NCBI RefSeq assembly: GCF_023284025.1
Contig: NZ_JAKIKR010000030.1
Span: forward strand, 1 to 58,439
Length of the DNA stretch: 58,439 nucleotides
Direction of reading: 5' to 3'
From: Shewanella abyssi
GTDB taxonomy: Bacteria; Pseudomonadota; Gammaproteobacteria; Enterobacterales; Shewanellaceae
The translations under genes and the position numbers were made by a program. Below the pieces are notes generated by a model. It saw only the letters and a list, made by a program, of their open reading frames with translations. It did no database searches and was not told where the DNA came from. Of the stretch, positions 30,193 through 39,215 are shown piece by piece. Each line of letters opens with the position of its first letter. Positions within the stretch are counted from its first letter, which is position 1.

Positions 30193-32376
30193 ATGAAACT
30201 AAAAGGCTTTGCCGGTAAGATTTTGCACATCGATCTTACGACCCTCAGCACCCACATCATCGATACCGAGCAGTACCAACGCTGGGGCGGTGGCCATGGC
30301 CTCGGTGCCGCGCTGTTCTGGGATCTGTGTAAAGAGATTGAATCTATAACCGACGGCCGCGATGCTCGCAACGTCGTCACCATCGCGGCATCGCCATTTT
30401 CCGGTACCAATGTACCGTCCGCGGGTGGCCGCTGTGAAGTCACCGGTATGGGTTGCGGCAGTGAAAAAAACTGGTTCGTACGCTCCAACTTTGGTGGCCA
30501 CTTCAGTGCCATGCTAAAGCACGCTGGTTGGGATGCGGTCACAATCTCGGGTAAGGCGCCCCACCCTGTCTATCTGGACATTCGCAACGACAAAGTGATG
30601 ATCCGTGCTGCTAACGAATTATGGGGCATGGACACTTACGATACCCAGCAGCGGATCCAAGAAGATGTCGCCAGTGTCGAAGCCACCGCCGGTTGGAGTG
30701 CGATGAGCGATGGCAATGACATTGGCCGTACCACCCAAAAAGCCGCGGTACTGACCATTGGCGCCGCCGGTGAAAACCAATCCACTCTGGCCAGCCTGCT
30801 CCATGGCGCCGGTAATGCCGCTGGCCAAGGTGGCTTCGGCGCCGTCTTTGGCTCAAAGAACCTAAAAGCGATCAGTGTTATCGGTACCGGAGCGGTAGAA
30901 ATTGCCGACCCTGCTGCCTTGGTTAAGGCGCGCTTTATTACCCGCGAAAAATTTGCCCACGACGCTGATAACCATACCGCCAAAGAGATTGGCACCAACG
31001 CTGCCGCCTCTTTTATGCCCGGTGCAGAATTGGGCTTCAACACCCAAGGCGCTCCGGCACGCTCCAATGCCTTCGCCCGCCTTAGCAAGGATCACCGCGT
31101 AACCGCCTGTCACGGCTGCATTAACGGCTGTAAGCAACGCCTAGATGGCTACGGTAATGAAACCACCTGTCAGACCACCTTCTGGTACTTGGCCCCGGCC
31201 CTATTGGCGGCACGAGGCCCCGCGGCGATGAAGATGACCCTGTTCGATGACACCAGTGATGTCACCGAAACCCAAATGTACGCCGGAGAGCTGACTCAGC
31301 GCCTCGGCATCAACTCCTACCCTATCGGCGAAGCCGTGTTGTGGTTGGGCATTCTGGCCCAGTACGGTGTCGTCGGCCCAGGTAAGCCGATTGATTCAAA
31401 TCTTCCATGGGACAAGTTTGGCACTAAAGAATTTGTCACCGCCTTCTGTGAAGCCATCGCCTATCGCACCGACATCGGTGAAGCCTTGGCCGAAGGCATA
31501 GTGCCCGCGGTTAAATTCTTTGGCCGCGAGCAAGACCTTAAAGATGGTAAGCTACTGCATTTCCCCTACTGGGATATGCCGGAGCACGGTTATGACCCAC
31601 GCGCCGAATTGACCTGGGGCTATGGCACCATCATGGACAGCCGCGACATCAACGATCATATGTTCAATGTCATCTATTGGCAGACCAACTACGAAGCCGC
31701 CGCCGATATCCCCCATACCCTCGACGCCAAAACCACGGCAGCCATCTTCGCCGAAAAAATGATCCCCTATGCCCACAATATGCCAGAGGCGTTGGATTTC
31801 AGTGAAAAGAACATGTACTCCGAGAGCGTGGCGCGAGCGGTACAGTGGCAGCTACACTACAACCGTTTCTACAAAAACTCATTGTTGATGTGTGACTTCC
31901 GCTGGCCAGATTGCGTCAACTTCAATAACAAAGACGCCCGTGGCGCCACTGCCGATCCCGAGGTGGGCGAGCAGGCCTACTGGAATGCGGTGACCGGTGA
32001 GAACATCAGCTTCGCGGACGGCATTCGTCGCGGCCGCGAGATTTTCAACCTCGATAACGCCATTTGGGCGCTGCAGGGTCGCCACCGCGACATGGCCGTA
32101 TTCCAAGATTACATCTACGACAGCAAGTTTAAGAAGTCAAAGTTCGGTGCCTACCTGTGGCCCACCACCGATGACGAGGGAGAGTGGGATTACCGTGACT
32201 TAGTCGGTCGCCAACTGGATCGTGACGGCGTAGAGCGTTGGAAGGATCATTATTACCGCCTTGAGGGCTGGGATCTGAACAACGGCTGGCCAACCCGTTC
32301 ATTATTGAACGAACTGGACATGAACCATGTCGCCGACCGCTTAGAGCAAGCCGGAAAGTTAGGCCAAGAGTCATAA
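30193..32376 (+). CDS. aldehyde:ferredoxin oxidoreductase family protein, paralogue 1
   Basis: 727-residue tungsten/molybdenum-bispterin oxidoreductase of the AOR family; characterised members oxidise aldehydes to acids or reduce acyl groups, passing electrons via an iron-sulfur cluster. The N-terminal domain (KGFAGKILHIDLTT, SPFSGTNVPSAGGR, RSNFGGHFSAMLKHAGWDA) is clear. The [4Fe-4S] ligands are C306, C309, C313 (CHGCINGC) and C567 (LLMCDF). The second pterin motif reads LGIN where classical AOR has GLD, as in the E. coli YdhV branch. No signal peptide. A strong terminator follows, so it is probably monocistronic. The paralogue at 34390 is very similar throughout. GC-rich relative to neighbours. 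Substrate and metal unknown. Confidence 0.9.
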   Translation: MKLKGFAGKILHIDLTTLSTHIIDTEQYQRWGGGHGLGAALFWDLCKEIESITDGRDARNVVTIAASPFSGTNVPSAGGRCEVTGMGCGSEKNWFVRSNFGGHFSAMLKHAGWDAVTISGKAPHPVYLDIRNDKVMIRAANELWGMDTYDTQQRIQEDVASVEATAGWSAMSDGNDIGRTTQKAAVLTIGAAGENQSTLASLLHGAGNAAGQGGFGAVFGSKNLKAISVIGTGAVEIADPAALVKARFITREKFAHDADNHTAKEIGTNAAASFMPGAELGFNTQGAPARSNAFARLSKDHRVTACHGCINGCKQRLDGYGNETTCQTTFWYLAPALLAARGPAAMKMTLFDDTSDVTETQMYAGELTQRLGINSYPIGEAVLWLGILAQYGVVGPGKPIDSNLPWDKFGTKEFVTAFCEAIAYRTDIGEALAEGIVPAVKFFGREQDLKDGKLLHFPYWDMPEHGYDPRAELTWGYGTIMDSRDINDHMFNVIYWQTNYEAAADIPHTLDAKTTAAIFAEKMIPYAHNMPEALDFSEKNMYSESVARAVQWQLHYNRFYKNSLLMCDFRWPDCVNFNNKDARGATADPEVGEQAYWNAVTGENISFADGIRRGREIFNLDNAIWALQGRHRDMAVFQDYIYDSKFKKSKFGAYLWPTTDDEGEWDYRDLVGRQLDRDGVERWKDHYYRLEGWDLNNGWPTRSLLNELDMNHVADRLEQAGKLGQES

Positions 32377-32412
32377 CGCCTCATTAATAACTAAAGCCGA
32401 ATATAATTAAAG

Positions 32413-32459
32413 CCCATTGATTGTGTGTATCGCTCTATACGCAATCAATGGGTTTTTTT
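32413..32459 (+). terminator. terminator after AOR1
   Basis: CCCATTGATTG and CAATCAATGGG form an 11-bp stem with a further inner pairing, followed by seven T. It lies 37 bases past the AOR1 stop codon and splits the locus into two transcription units. Confidence 0.9.
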
Positions 32460-32822
32460 ATGCATCGCGCCCAACATTGTGACCCAGGTCTCACCTGGCC
32501 ACATTGCCACCCTTGCTAGATCTCACTTTTGACCGTGCTGACCCTCCTCTCTGTTGAAAGACACCCGTCTCCACCACCGCCCACATGGGTAATATTGTCC
32601 ATTGTGCCATTTTGCTTCGGTCTAAAAGTCATTTAGGCAGCGTTTTGGGTGTAGCGCACGTTATTGGCTGAAAACGTCTAATAGTTCAAGTTTATTCCCC
32701 ATTTTGCGACCAGCAAACTTGACCGTTAGCTGCATCAAAAATGACGATTCAACTCGGCAATACTGCGCTCACCGGGCCTTCAGGCCTTATCACTCGTTGT
32801 TTTAGCCCATGTTGGAGCATGT
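32460..32822. other. intergenic region upstream of the cytochrome b gene
   Basis: About 360 bases with no gene on either strand. It presumably holds the promoter of the cytochrome b-ferredoxin-AOR2 operon. A small GGCC-TTCA-GGCC hairpin lies near 32780. The ribosome binding site GGAG is at about 32813. No clear operator is visible. Confidence 0.5.
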
Positions 32823-33704
32823 ATGAACGCACGAACCTATAATCTCTTCGGCTGGTTACTCGGCGCAGGCCTCGCCCTGTTGCTGTGCACCATCGCCGTC
32901 GTTTCATCTCAGTACAGCGGCGATAGTAGCCGTGACATCGTATTGTATTTCGATGAGTTGGCTTACTTCCCACTGATCGTTTTGGCCATCGCCTTTGTGG
33001 TTGCCTCAAAGCTGCGTCGCAGTGGTGATCGCATTGAAGGTGAGCAAGTGTTGCGCCACGACGGCATAGCTCGCATCACCCACTGGACTACCGCCTTTGG
33101 CTGCCTATTGTTGATGGCAACAGGCGTCGCCCTAGGCTTCCTGTTCGTGCCTCGTATGGTAACCGACGCCAGTGCCACCGCAGTATTGTTTAACCTGCAC
33201 TTCGTCGGCGCACTGTTCTTCCTATTTGGTAGCTGCCTATGGGCCGCCAACCAAATCGTTGACCGCAAGCGGATGCAAACTCACCTTCCTGACGAGTCTC
33301 TAGTACAAGAGATCAAAAAGTCGGTACTGCATTACACCCACATGGCTGGCCTAACCAAGAAGCACATCGAAGCGCCTAAATACCACCACTCTGGTCGTTT
33401 AGCCGGCCTAATCATCATCGCCACCTCGCTGGTTATCATCTTGTCTGGCTTTGCCAAATTGGCGGTTCGCGGCATCGATGTCTCGCCAACTATCGCGACC
33501 ATCATCAACCTGAGCCATGACGGTGCCACTCTGGTGATGCTGATGCTGATCCCGGTACACGCCTTCCTAGGCGGCGTTGCTCCTTGGGCTTGGAATACCC
33601 TAAAAGGGATGTTCACTGGCTACGTTAGCCGTGATTACGCCAAGCAACACCACACCCTATGGTTCAAAGAGCTTGAAGCGAAACAGCGTCAGGAGAAGAA
33701 ATAA
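32823..33704 (+). CDS. cytochrome b, formate-dehydrogenase-gamma/b561-like membrane subunit
   Basis: 293 residues with six hydrophobic helices: two N-terminal ones (about 8-28 and 43-63) and a four-helix cytochrome b core. Candidate haem ligands are His87 (THWTT), His126 (LHFVG), His232 (SHDGA) and His246 (PVHAF), the pattern of di-haem quinone-linked subunits. It probably exchanges electrons between the quinone pool and the adjacent ferredoxin. The stop overlaps the ferredoxin start (TAATG). E. coli ydh, which also contains an AOR relative, has a similar membrane cytochrome. Confidence 0.88.
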   Translation: MNARTYNLFGWLLGAGLALLLCTIAVVSSQYSGDSSRDIVLYFDELAYFPLIVLAIAFVVASKLRRSGDRIEGEQVLRHDGIARITHWTTAFGCLLLMATGVALGFLFVPRMVTDASATAVLFNLHFVGALFFLFGSCLWAANQIVDRKRMQTHLPDESLVQEIKKSVLHYTHMAGLTKKHIEAPKYHHSGRLAGLIIIATSLVIILSGFAKLAVRGIDVSPTIATIINLSHDGATLVMLMLIPVHAFLGGVAPWAWNTLKGMFTGYVSRDYAKQHHTLWFKELEAKQRQEKK

Positions 33705-34387
33705 TGACTACCTCTAATCACGACACCGATACCGGACGCCGTCATTTCCTGACCGCCATGGGTGCCGCCGGCATGATGATCGGTATAAGCGGCAACGCTT
33801 ATATCCTTAAAGACGACAAGATGTACATCAAGACCGCCGGCGGTGCATTGGCGGTGGATCTGAAGAAATGCATGGGCTGCGGCACCTGTATGACCACCTG
33901 TTCGTTGGTCCATCATGGCAAGAGTTCAATGTCGCTATCGCGCATTCAAATCCAACAGGATTCCTTCGCGCCCTTCCCCGACGACATTCAGATGGCCACT
34001 TGTCATCAATGTGAAGATGCGCCTTGTGTTAAAGCCTGTCCAGTCAATGCCAACAAGGCCAACGATGAATACGGCTTTATTCGTGATATCGACCCCGAGA
34101 AATGCATCGGCTGTATGCAGTGCATCGAAGCCTGCCCTTACACTCCGAAACGGGTGCAATGGAACCCTGAGACGCGCTGTGCGCAGAAGTGTGACCTGTG
34201 TGTACACACCCCATTTATGAACGAAGACGGCGGCCCTGAAGGCGTTCGTGCCTGTGAGCGTGTCTGTCCGGTTGCGGCGATTAAATTTGTTACCGAACTG
34301 CCAGACGCTGGTGCCTCCGACGCCGATTACGTCGTTAACCTTAGAAACGATAGCTGGGCATTGTCCGGTAAGACTATCGAGGATTAA
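33704..34387 (+). CDS. Tat-signal ferredoxin with four [4Fe-4S] clusters
   Basis: 227-residue electron-transfer subunit. A twin-arginine signal (GRRHFLTAMGAAG, residues 11-23) leads into the conserved four-cluster arrangement of the NrfC/DmsB/HybA class. Cysteine sets are at 56/59/62/66, 100/103/108/112, 134/137/140/144 and 163/166/184/188, plus an extra Cys159. It begins inside the cytochrome b stop codon and ends two bases before AOR2, so cytochrome b, ferredoxin and AOR2 are one unit. The Tat signal predicts export, whereas the AOR proteins have no signal of their own. Confidence 0.92.
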   Translation: MTTSNHDTDTGRRHFLTAMGAAGMMIGISGNAYILKDDKMYIKTAGGALAVDLKKCMGCGTCMTTCSLVHHGKSSMSLSRIQIQQDSFAPFPDDIQMATCHQCEDAPCVKACPVNANKANDEYGFIRDIDPEKCIGCMQCIEACPYTPKRVQWNPETRCAQKCDLCVHTPFMNEDGGPEGVRACERVCPVAAIKFVTELPDAGASDADYVVNLRNDSWALSGKTIED

Positions 34388-34389
34388 AC

Positions 34390-36576
34390 ATGAAACTCAA
34401 AGGCTATGCTGGCAAGATCCTGCATGTGGATCTGACCAACCTTACAACCCACATCATTCCAACGGACAAATATCAGCGTTGGGGCGGCGGCCATGGGATC
34501 GGAGCGGCACTATTTTGGGATCTGTGTAAGGACTTAGAGTCCATCACCGACGGTCGTGATGAACGCAACGTGGTTACCCTAGCCACCTCACCGTTCTCAG
34601 GCACCAACGTGCCTTCCGCCGGCGGTCGCACCGAGGTCACCGGTATTGGCACCGGGATCAAGCCCATTAATTGGTTTGCCCGTTCCAACTTTGGCGGCCA
34701 ATTCAGCGCCATGCTTAAACATGCGGGCTGGGACGCCGTGACCATCACTGGTAAGGCGCCGCACCCTGTGTACCTGGACATTCGTAACGACAAAGTGATG
34801 ATCCGCGATGCGGCTGAACTTTGGGGTAAAGACACCTACGACACCCAACAGATCATTCAAGATGACGTTGCCAGTGTCGAGGCCACCGCTGGCTGGAATG
34901 CCCTCAGTGACGGTAACGAGATTGGCCGCACCACCCAGAAAGCCGCCGTGGTGGCCATTGGTCCCGCCGGTGAAAACCAGTCGGTATTTGGGTGCCTAGT
35001 GCATGGTTCTGGTCACGGCTCAGGCCAGTGTGGTTTCGGTGCGGTGTTTGGCTCTAAAAACCTTAAGGCCATCAGTGCCATGGGTACCGGTTTTGTGGAC
35101 ATCGCCGATCCTGCGGCCCTAGTACAGGCGCGGTTTAAGACCCGCGAGTTGTACGCCAGTGATGCCGACGATCACAAGTTACCGGAAGTGGCTCAAGGCG
35201 AGAGCCAGACCTTCATGCCGGGCGCAGCCATGGGCTTCCACCCTCTCGGTGGCGCAGCCAGGCCGTTGATATTTGCACAAATCAACGATCAGCACCGCTC
35301 CGTGGGCTGCCATGGCTGTATCAACGGTTGTAAGCAGCGCCGCGACGGTTACGGCAACGAGTCTCACTGTCAGGTCACCGCGTGGTACCTGCCACCGGCC
35401 TTGATCGCCACCCGCGGTCCAGAAGCTGCGCACATATCGATCTTCTCCAACCGCGAAGACATTGCTGAAATCCAGATGTACGCTGCCGAGCTCGTGCAGC
35501 GCCTAGGCATCAACTCCTACCCACTGACCGACGGTTGTTTGTGGCTTGGTATCCTAGCCCAATACGGCCTAGTGGGTCCGGGTAAGCCGATTGAATCCAG
35601 CCTGCGCTGGGATCTGTATGGCAGCATGGAGTTCGCCAAGCAATTCTGTGAAGCCATTGCCCACCGCACCGACATTGGTGAGCTATTGAGCGAAGGTTTT
35701 GTCGAAGCGGCCAAGAAAGTTGAACGCTTCGAGGACGTGCGCACCGGCAACATCCTGCAGTACCCGTACTGGGGCATGCCAGAGCACGGTTACGATCCGC
35801 GCGCCGAGCTCACCTGGGGTTACTCGACCCTAATGGACAGCCGTGATGTTAACGACCACACCTTCAACTGGATGTTCTGGCAGGTGAACTATGAGGCCGC
35901 CGCTGGCCTTAAGCACCGCGTCGACGCACCGACCATGGTCAAACTTTACGCCGAAAAGATGATCCCTTACGCCAACAACCGGCCTGAGGTATTGGATTTC
36001 TCAGAGAAGAATATGTACTCCGAGGACATTGCCCGCGCCGTACAGTGGCAGATGCACTACAACCGTTTCTATAAGAACTCGTTGTTGCTGTGTGACTTCC
36101 GCTGGCCAGATATGGTCAACATTAACCGCCCTGATTTCCGTGGCGCCACCGCCGATCCCGAAGTGGGTGAGCAGGTGTACTGGAACGCGATTACCGGTGA
36201 GAACATCGACTTTGCCGAAGGCATTCGCCGTGGCCGTCAGATCTACAACCTAGATAACGCCATTTGGGCATTGCAGGGCCGCCACCGCGAAATGGTGACC
36301 TTCCAAGACTACATCTTCGAATCGAAGTTCAAGAAGTCGAAGTTTGGCGGTTACCTGTGGCCATGTACCGATGACAACGGTGACTGGGGCTACCACAACG
36401 TGGTCGGCCGCAAGCTAGACCGTGAAGGGCTTGAGCAGTGGAAAGACCATTACTACCGCCTAGAGGGTTGGGATAAAGCCTCTGGCTGGCCAACCCGTTC
36501 ACTGCTAAGTGAACTGGACATGGGTTTTGTTGCCGACCGTCTAGAGCGTTCAGGCAAGTTAGGGGCAGAGTCATGA
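34390..36576 (+). CDS. aldehyde:ferredoxin oxidoreductase family protein, paralogue 2
   Basis: 728-residue paralogue of the protein at 30193, with the same domain order and near-identical blocks (for example RNDKVMIR and the GATADPEVGEQ segment). [4Fe-4S] ligands are C307, C310, C314 and C568. Clearest differences are a one-residue insertion near residue 92 (IKPINW versus SEKNW), the region around 260-290 before the cluster, and about 335-360. It lies two bases after the ferredoxin, so it is the likeliest direct partner of the ferredoxin/cytochrome b. It overlaps the next gene by four bases. The two copies probably arose by duplication and may differ in substrate. Confidence 0.9.
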   Translation: MKLKGYAGKILHVDLTNLTTHIIPTDKYQRWGGGHGIGAALFWDLCKDLESITDGRDERNVVTLATSPFSGTNVPSAGGRTEVTGIGTGIKPINWFARSNFGGQFSAMLKHAGWDAVTITGKAPHPVYLDIRNDKVMIRDAAELWGKDTYDTQQIIQDDVASVEATAGWNALSDGNEIGRTTQKAAVVAIGPAGENQSVFGCLVHGSGHGSGQCGFGAVFGSKNLKAISAMGTGFVDIADPAALVQARFKTRELYASDADDHKLPEVAQGESQTFMPGAAMGFHPLGGAARPLIFAQINDQHRSVGCHGCINGCKQRRDGYGNESHCQVTAWYLPPALIATRGPEAAHISIFSNREDIAEIQMYAAELVQRLGINSYPLTDGCLWLGILAQYGLVGPGKPIESSLRWDLYGSMEFAKQFCEAIAHRTDIGELLSEGFVEAAKKVERFEDVRTGNILQYPYWGMPEHGYDPRAELTWGYSTLMDSRDVNDHTFNWMFWQVNYEAAAGLKHRVDAPTMVKLYAEKMIPYANNRPEVLDFSEKNMYSEDIARAVQWQMHYNRFYKNSLLLCDFRWPDMVNINRPDFRGATADPEVGEQVYWNAITGENIDFAEGIRRGRQIYNLDNAIWALQGRHREMVTFQDYIFESKFKKSKFGGYLWPCTDDNGDWGYHNVVGRKLDREGLEQWKDHYYRLEGWDKASGWPTRSLLSELDMGFVADRLERSGKLGAES

Positions 36577-36977
36577 AACCGGTGACCAAGGCTCAAGCCA
36601 AGCATTACCTTAGGCGGGTCGATATGGACCAGCTTTTGGATGCGGCGGTGATCATTCGACCTCGCGGTCAGGCTCAGGTACTGATTAACTCCTTAGAGTC
36701 GCTGTACCTGTTATTTGAACCCAACAAAAAATCCTTACCTGGAGTTGAGTTTGAAGAATTAGAGCTGTGGTTAAGGGATGCCATTGGCGATACCGAGTTG
36801 GCCTATGCGCTTGTCTACAATAAGGACAAATCCAGTTATATCAACCATTGCATCAAAGTCTACCAAACGCTCAATACTCGGATGCGCCACTACGCCGATG
36901 TACTGGGTGTTGAGTTTAGTCAAAAGGAGTTACTAGCCACGACTAAGCCAACCACCACCTTGTATCAACAACTGTAA
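36573..36977 (+). CDS. 134-residue protein of unknown function coupled to AOR2
   Basis: Small, soluble, cysteine-free and mostly helical in appearance; no signal peptide. It overlaps the AOR2 stop by an ATGA, so translation is coupled, implying a fixed ratio to AOR2. I recognise no family. Candidate roles, by analogy with small proteins beside other pterin enzymes, are a maturation chaperone (cofactor loading or Tat proofreading) or a small subunit. E. coli ydh also carries uncharacterised genes next to its AOR relative, but I cannot show homology. Confidence 0.75.
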   Translation: MKPVTKAQAKHYLRRVDMDQLLDAAVIIRPRGQAQVLINSLESLYLLFEPNKKSLPGVEFEELELWLRDAIGDTELAYALVYNKDKSSYINHCIKVYQTLNTRMRHYADVLGVEFSQKELLATTKPTTTLYQQL

Positions 36978-36993
36978 AAACGTCACCTCTATT

Positions 36994-37011
36994 GGGGCCT
37001 ATTTGGGCCCC
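36994..37011 (+). other. stem-loop after the AOR2 operon
   Basis: GGGGCC and GGCCCC pair around a 6-base loop, 17 bases past the stop codon. No U-run follows, so it may be an attenuator or mRNA 3' stabiliser between the operon and the outer-membrane protein gene. Confidence 0.5.
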
Positions 37012-37071
37012 TTAGACAGCATTTTGCTGATTAAAAATAATAAACACTAATAATAAGTTAAAGGGATAATA

Positions 37072-37809
37072 ATGCAAAAAACGATGACTGCCGCACTAGT
37101 AATGGCCAGCCTGAGTACTGCTGCTATCGCCAGCGAAGATATGCACACCAAAGACCCACGTAACGCCGGCCAAAAAGTGGGTCTTGAAGTGCAACATAAT
37201 GGCGATCTAAAACTGATAGGTGGCGGCGGTGCCACCAACTGGTATGCAGGCAGCGACAACCAACTTGTTTACCAGGCAGAATATGAGCTGGACTCAGAAT
37301 ACGCCCGTGTCCGTGGAGCTAACTTCGACAGCCGTTTCGGTGGTTTGTACGTAGACATTATCTCCATAGCTGACGCGTCGGTAATGAGCACCGTTGGTTT
37401 TATGCTACCAATCACCGCCGACAACGGTAAGACCCTGTTCTTTCCTAGCATCAACTACAGCTACGTAGCCCATGATAAAAAGGCCCTGCGCGGCGTGCCT
37501 GACGAGATCGGTGGCGGCAACGCTAGCCACCTTTCTAGTTTGAATCTGTACATCCTGCACCCTTGGAACGAAACCCACTTCTCCTTCATCGAAATGGTTG
37601 GTGGTAAGTCTTTCTCTGGCGTAGAGATGGAGATGTATGACGTGGTATGGACCCAGGGTATGAACAGTAATATTCTAGGTCAACCAGCGATGGTTTATTT
37701 TAAAGGGCAATACAGCCGTACTGAAGTTTACGGCCAGTTTACGGGCGCTAAAGGTTCTCTCAATAGTGATGAGGCTAAATTTAGCTTCGGATTTGAACTT
37801 AAGTTCTAA
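37072..37809 (+). CDS. outer-membrane beta-barrel-like protein of unknown function
   Basis: 245 residues. Signal peptide with probable cleavage after TAAIAS (about residue 21). The mature chain has alternating hydrophobic/polar strands and ends in FSFGFELKF, a terminal-Phe beta-signal typical of outer-membrane barrels. Predicted small barrel or channel; I cannot assign a family. Its AGGG ribosome binding site and 94-base gap from the AOR2 operon suggest it is co-expressed with, or just downstream of, that operon. It could admit the substrate, but that is speculation. Confidence 0.7.
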   Translation: MQKTMTAALVMASLSTAAIASEDMHTKDPRNAGQKVGLEVQHNGDLKLIGGGGATNWYAGSDNQLVYQAEYELDSEYARVRGANFDSRFGGLYVDIISIADASVMSTVGFMLPITADNGKTLFFPSINYSYVAHDKKALRGVPDEIGGGNASHLSSLNLYILHPWNETHFSFIEMVGGKSFSGVEMEMYDVVWTQGMNSNILGQPAMVYFKGQYSRTEVYGQFTGAKGSLNSDEAKFSFGFELKF

Positions 37810-37979
37810 GAACGCTTCTGCAACAACATCTGCGTGATTGCCAGCTTAAAACCTGAAACACGCAGACGTTGCAGCCATGCAAATACCCTTGACACTGATG
37901 CTCTCGGGTCCAATCACAGCACAATCGCCCTTCTGCAATCGCTCCTCAGCTTGTCTCGCCGAAGAGCTAGAACCGCAAA

Positions 37980-39215
37980 TTACTCATACCTGAGCGCTTC
38001 GATAGGATCGAGGTTGGCAGCTTTGCGAGCTGGGTAGTAGCCGAAGCCGATGCCAATCACTGCCGTGCCAGCCACCGACAACAACATAATATTGGTCGGT
38101 AACACCATCTCCCAACCAAACAGCGGGCCGGCAATGATGAGGGCTAACACTGATAAGGCGAGCCCCAGTAAAGCGCCAACTAAACACAGCACCACACTCT
38201 CAATTAAGAATTGATTACGAATGTCTGCAGGTTTAGCGCCTACCGCGAGTCGCAAACCAATCTCCCTCGTACGCTCGGTGACGGTGACCAGCATGATGTT
38301 CATCACCCCGATGCCGCCCACCAGCAAGGAGACTCCTGCGACTCCGGCCAACAATGAACTAAATACCTGAGAGGCCTCAGCTCGGGTTTCCATCATTTGC
38401 GATAGGTTCATCACGCGAACAGGTGAGGGTTCATCATCGGCCACTCTGTGGCGCTGTTTAATGACGTTTTCTATCTCAGCTGCGACCCAATCCATGTTAC
38501 TTGGGTCGTCCACTTGCACCGTAATGCGCTTGATCCTGTCTTGATACTTGCTGTTGCCACCAATCACTCGGCGCACCGCAGTAGAGAAAGGCAACATGAC
38601 CGTATCGTCTAAATCACTGCCGCGCATGTCTTCGCCTTTGCCCTTTAACAGGCCGATCACGAGTATGGGGATCTTGTTAATTCGAATGGTTTCACCGACC
38701 GCCATTGAGGCGATACCAAACAACTCTTCGGCGACGGTTTCACCGATAATGGCCACTTTGGCTGCGCTTTTCATCTCCTGCTCGCTGAAGGTTCTACCTG
38801 CCTGAATTTCCCAATGGTGGGCACTGAGAACATCAAGGTTGATCCCCTCGATACGGGTGTTCCAGTTTTCATTACCCCACACCACTTGGGCCTGCGCGTT
38901 GACTGAAGTTCCTGCAGCAACAATCTGTGGGATCTCGCGCTTAAGCGCCGCGACGTCGTCTAAAGTCAATTTCTGTACATTGCCCGCCGCCCCCTTCGCC
39001 CCTCCAGCGCTCACAGAAGAAGACTTCACCATTAGCAAGTTGGTCCCAAGCGCTTCAATTTGCTGCTCGACTTTTTTCTGGGCCCCTTCACCTAAGGCAA
39101 ACATAATGATCACCGCGCTAATACCGATGATAATCCCAAGGGTGGTGAGCATGCTACGCATGAGGTTACGCCTCAGAGAGCTCAGTGCCGTATTAACCAG
39201 TTGTATCTGTATCAT
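37980..39215 (-). CDS. MacB/FtsX-type ABC transporter permease
   Basis: 411 residues: one N-terminal transmembrane helix (about 20-42), a MacB-type periplasmic core domain, then three C-terminal helices, as in the MacB/LolE/FtsX fold. TVTERTREIGLRLAVGAKPADIRNQFLIE before the last helices is typical. Unlike E. coli MacB the ATPase is a separate gene. The stop overlaps nothing; the start overlaps the ATPase gene by four bases. Probably moves a substrate from the periplasm via TolC, mechanotransmission style. Substrate unknown. Confidence 0.92.
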   Translation of the reverse strand: MIQIQLVNTALSSLRRNLMRSMLTTLGIIIGISAVIIMFALGEGAQKKVEQQIEALGTNLLMVKSSSVSAGGAKGAAGNVQKLTLDDVAALKREIPQIVAAGTSVNAQAQVVWGNENWNTRIEGINLDVLSAHHWEIQAGRTFSEQEMKSAAKVAIIGETVAEELFGIASMAVGETIRINKIPILVIGLLKGKGEDMRGSDLDDTVMLPFSTAVRRVIGGNSKYQDRIKRITVQVDDPSNMDWVAAEIENVIKQRHRVADDEPSPVRVMNLSQMMETRAEASQVFSSLLAGVAGVSLLVGGIGVMNIMLVTVTERTREIGLRLAVGAKPADIRNQFLIESVVLCLVGALLGLALSVLALIIAGPLFGWEMVLPTNIMLLSVAGTAVIGIGFGYYPARKAANLDPIEALRYE

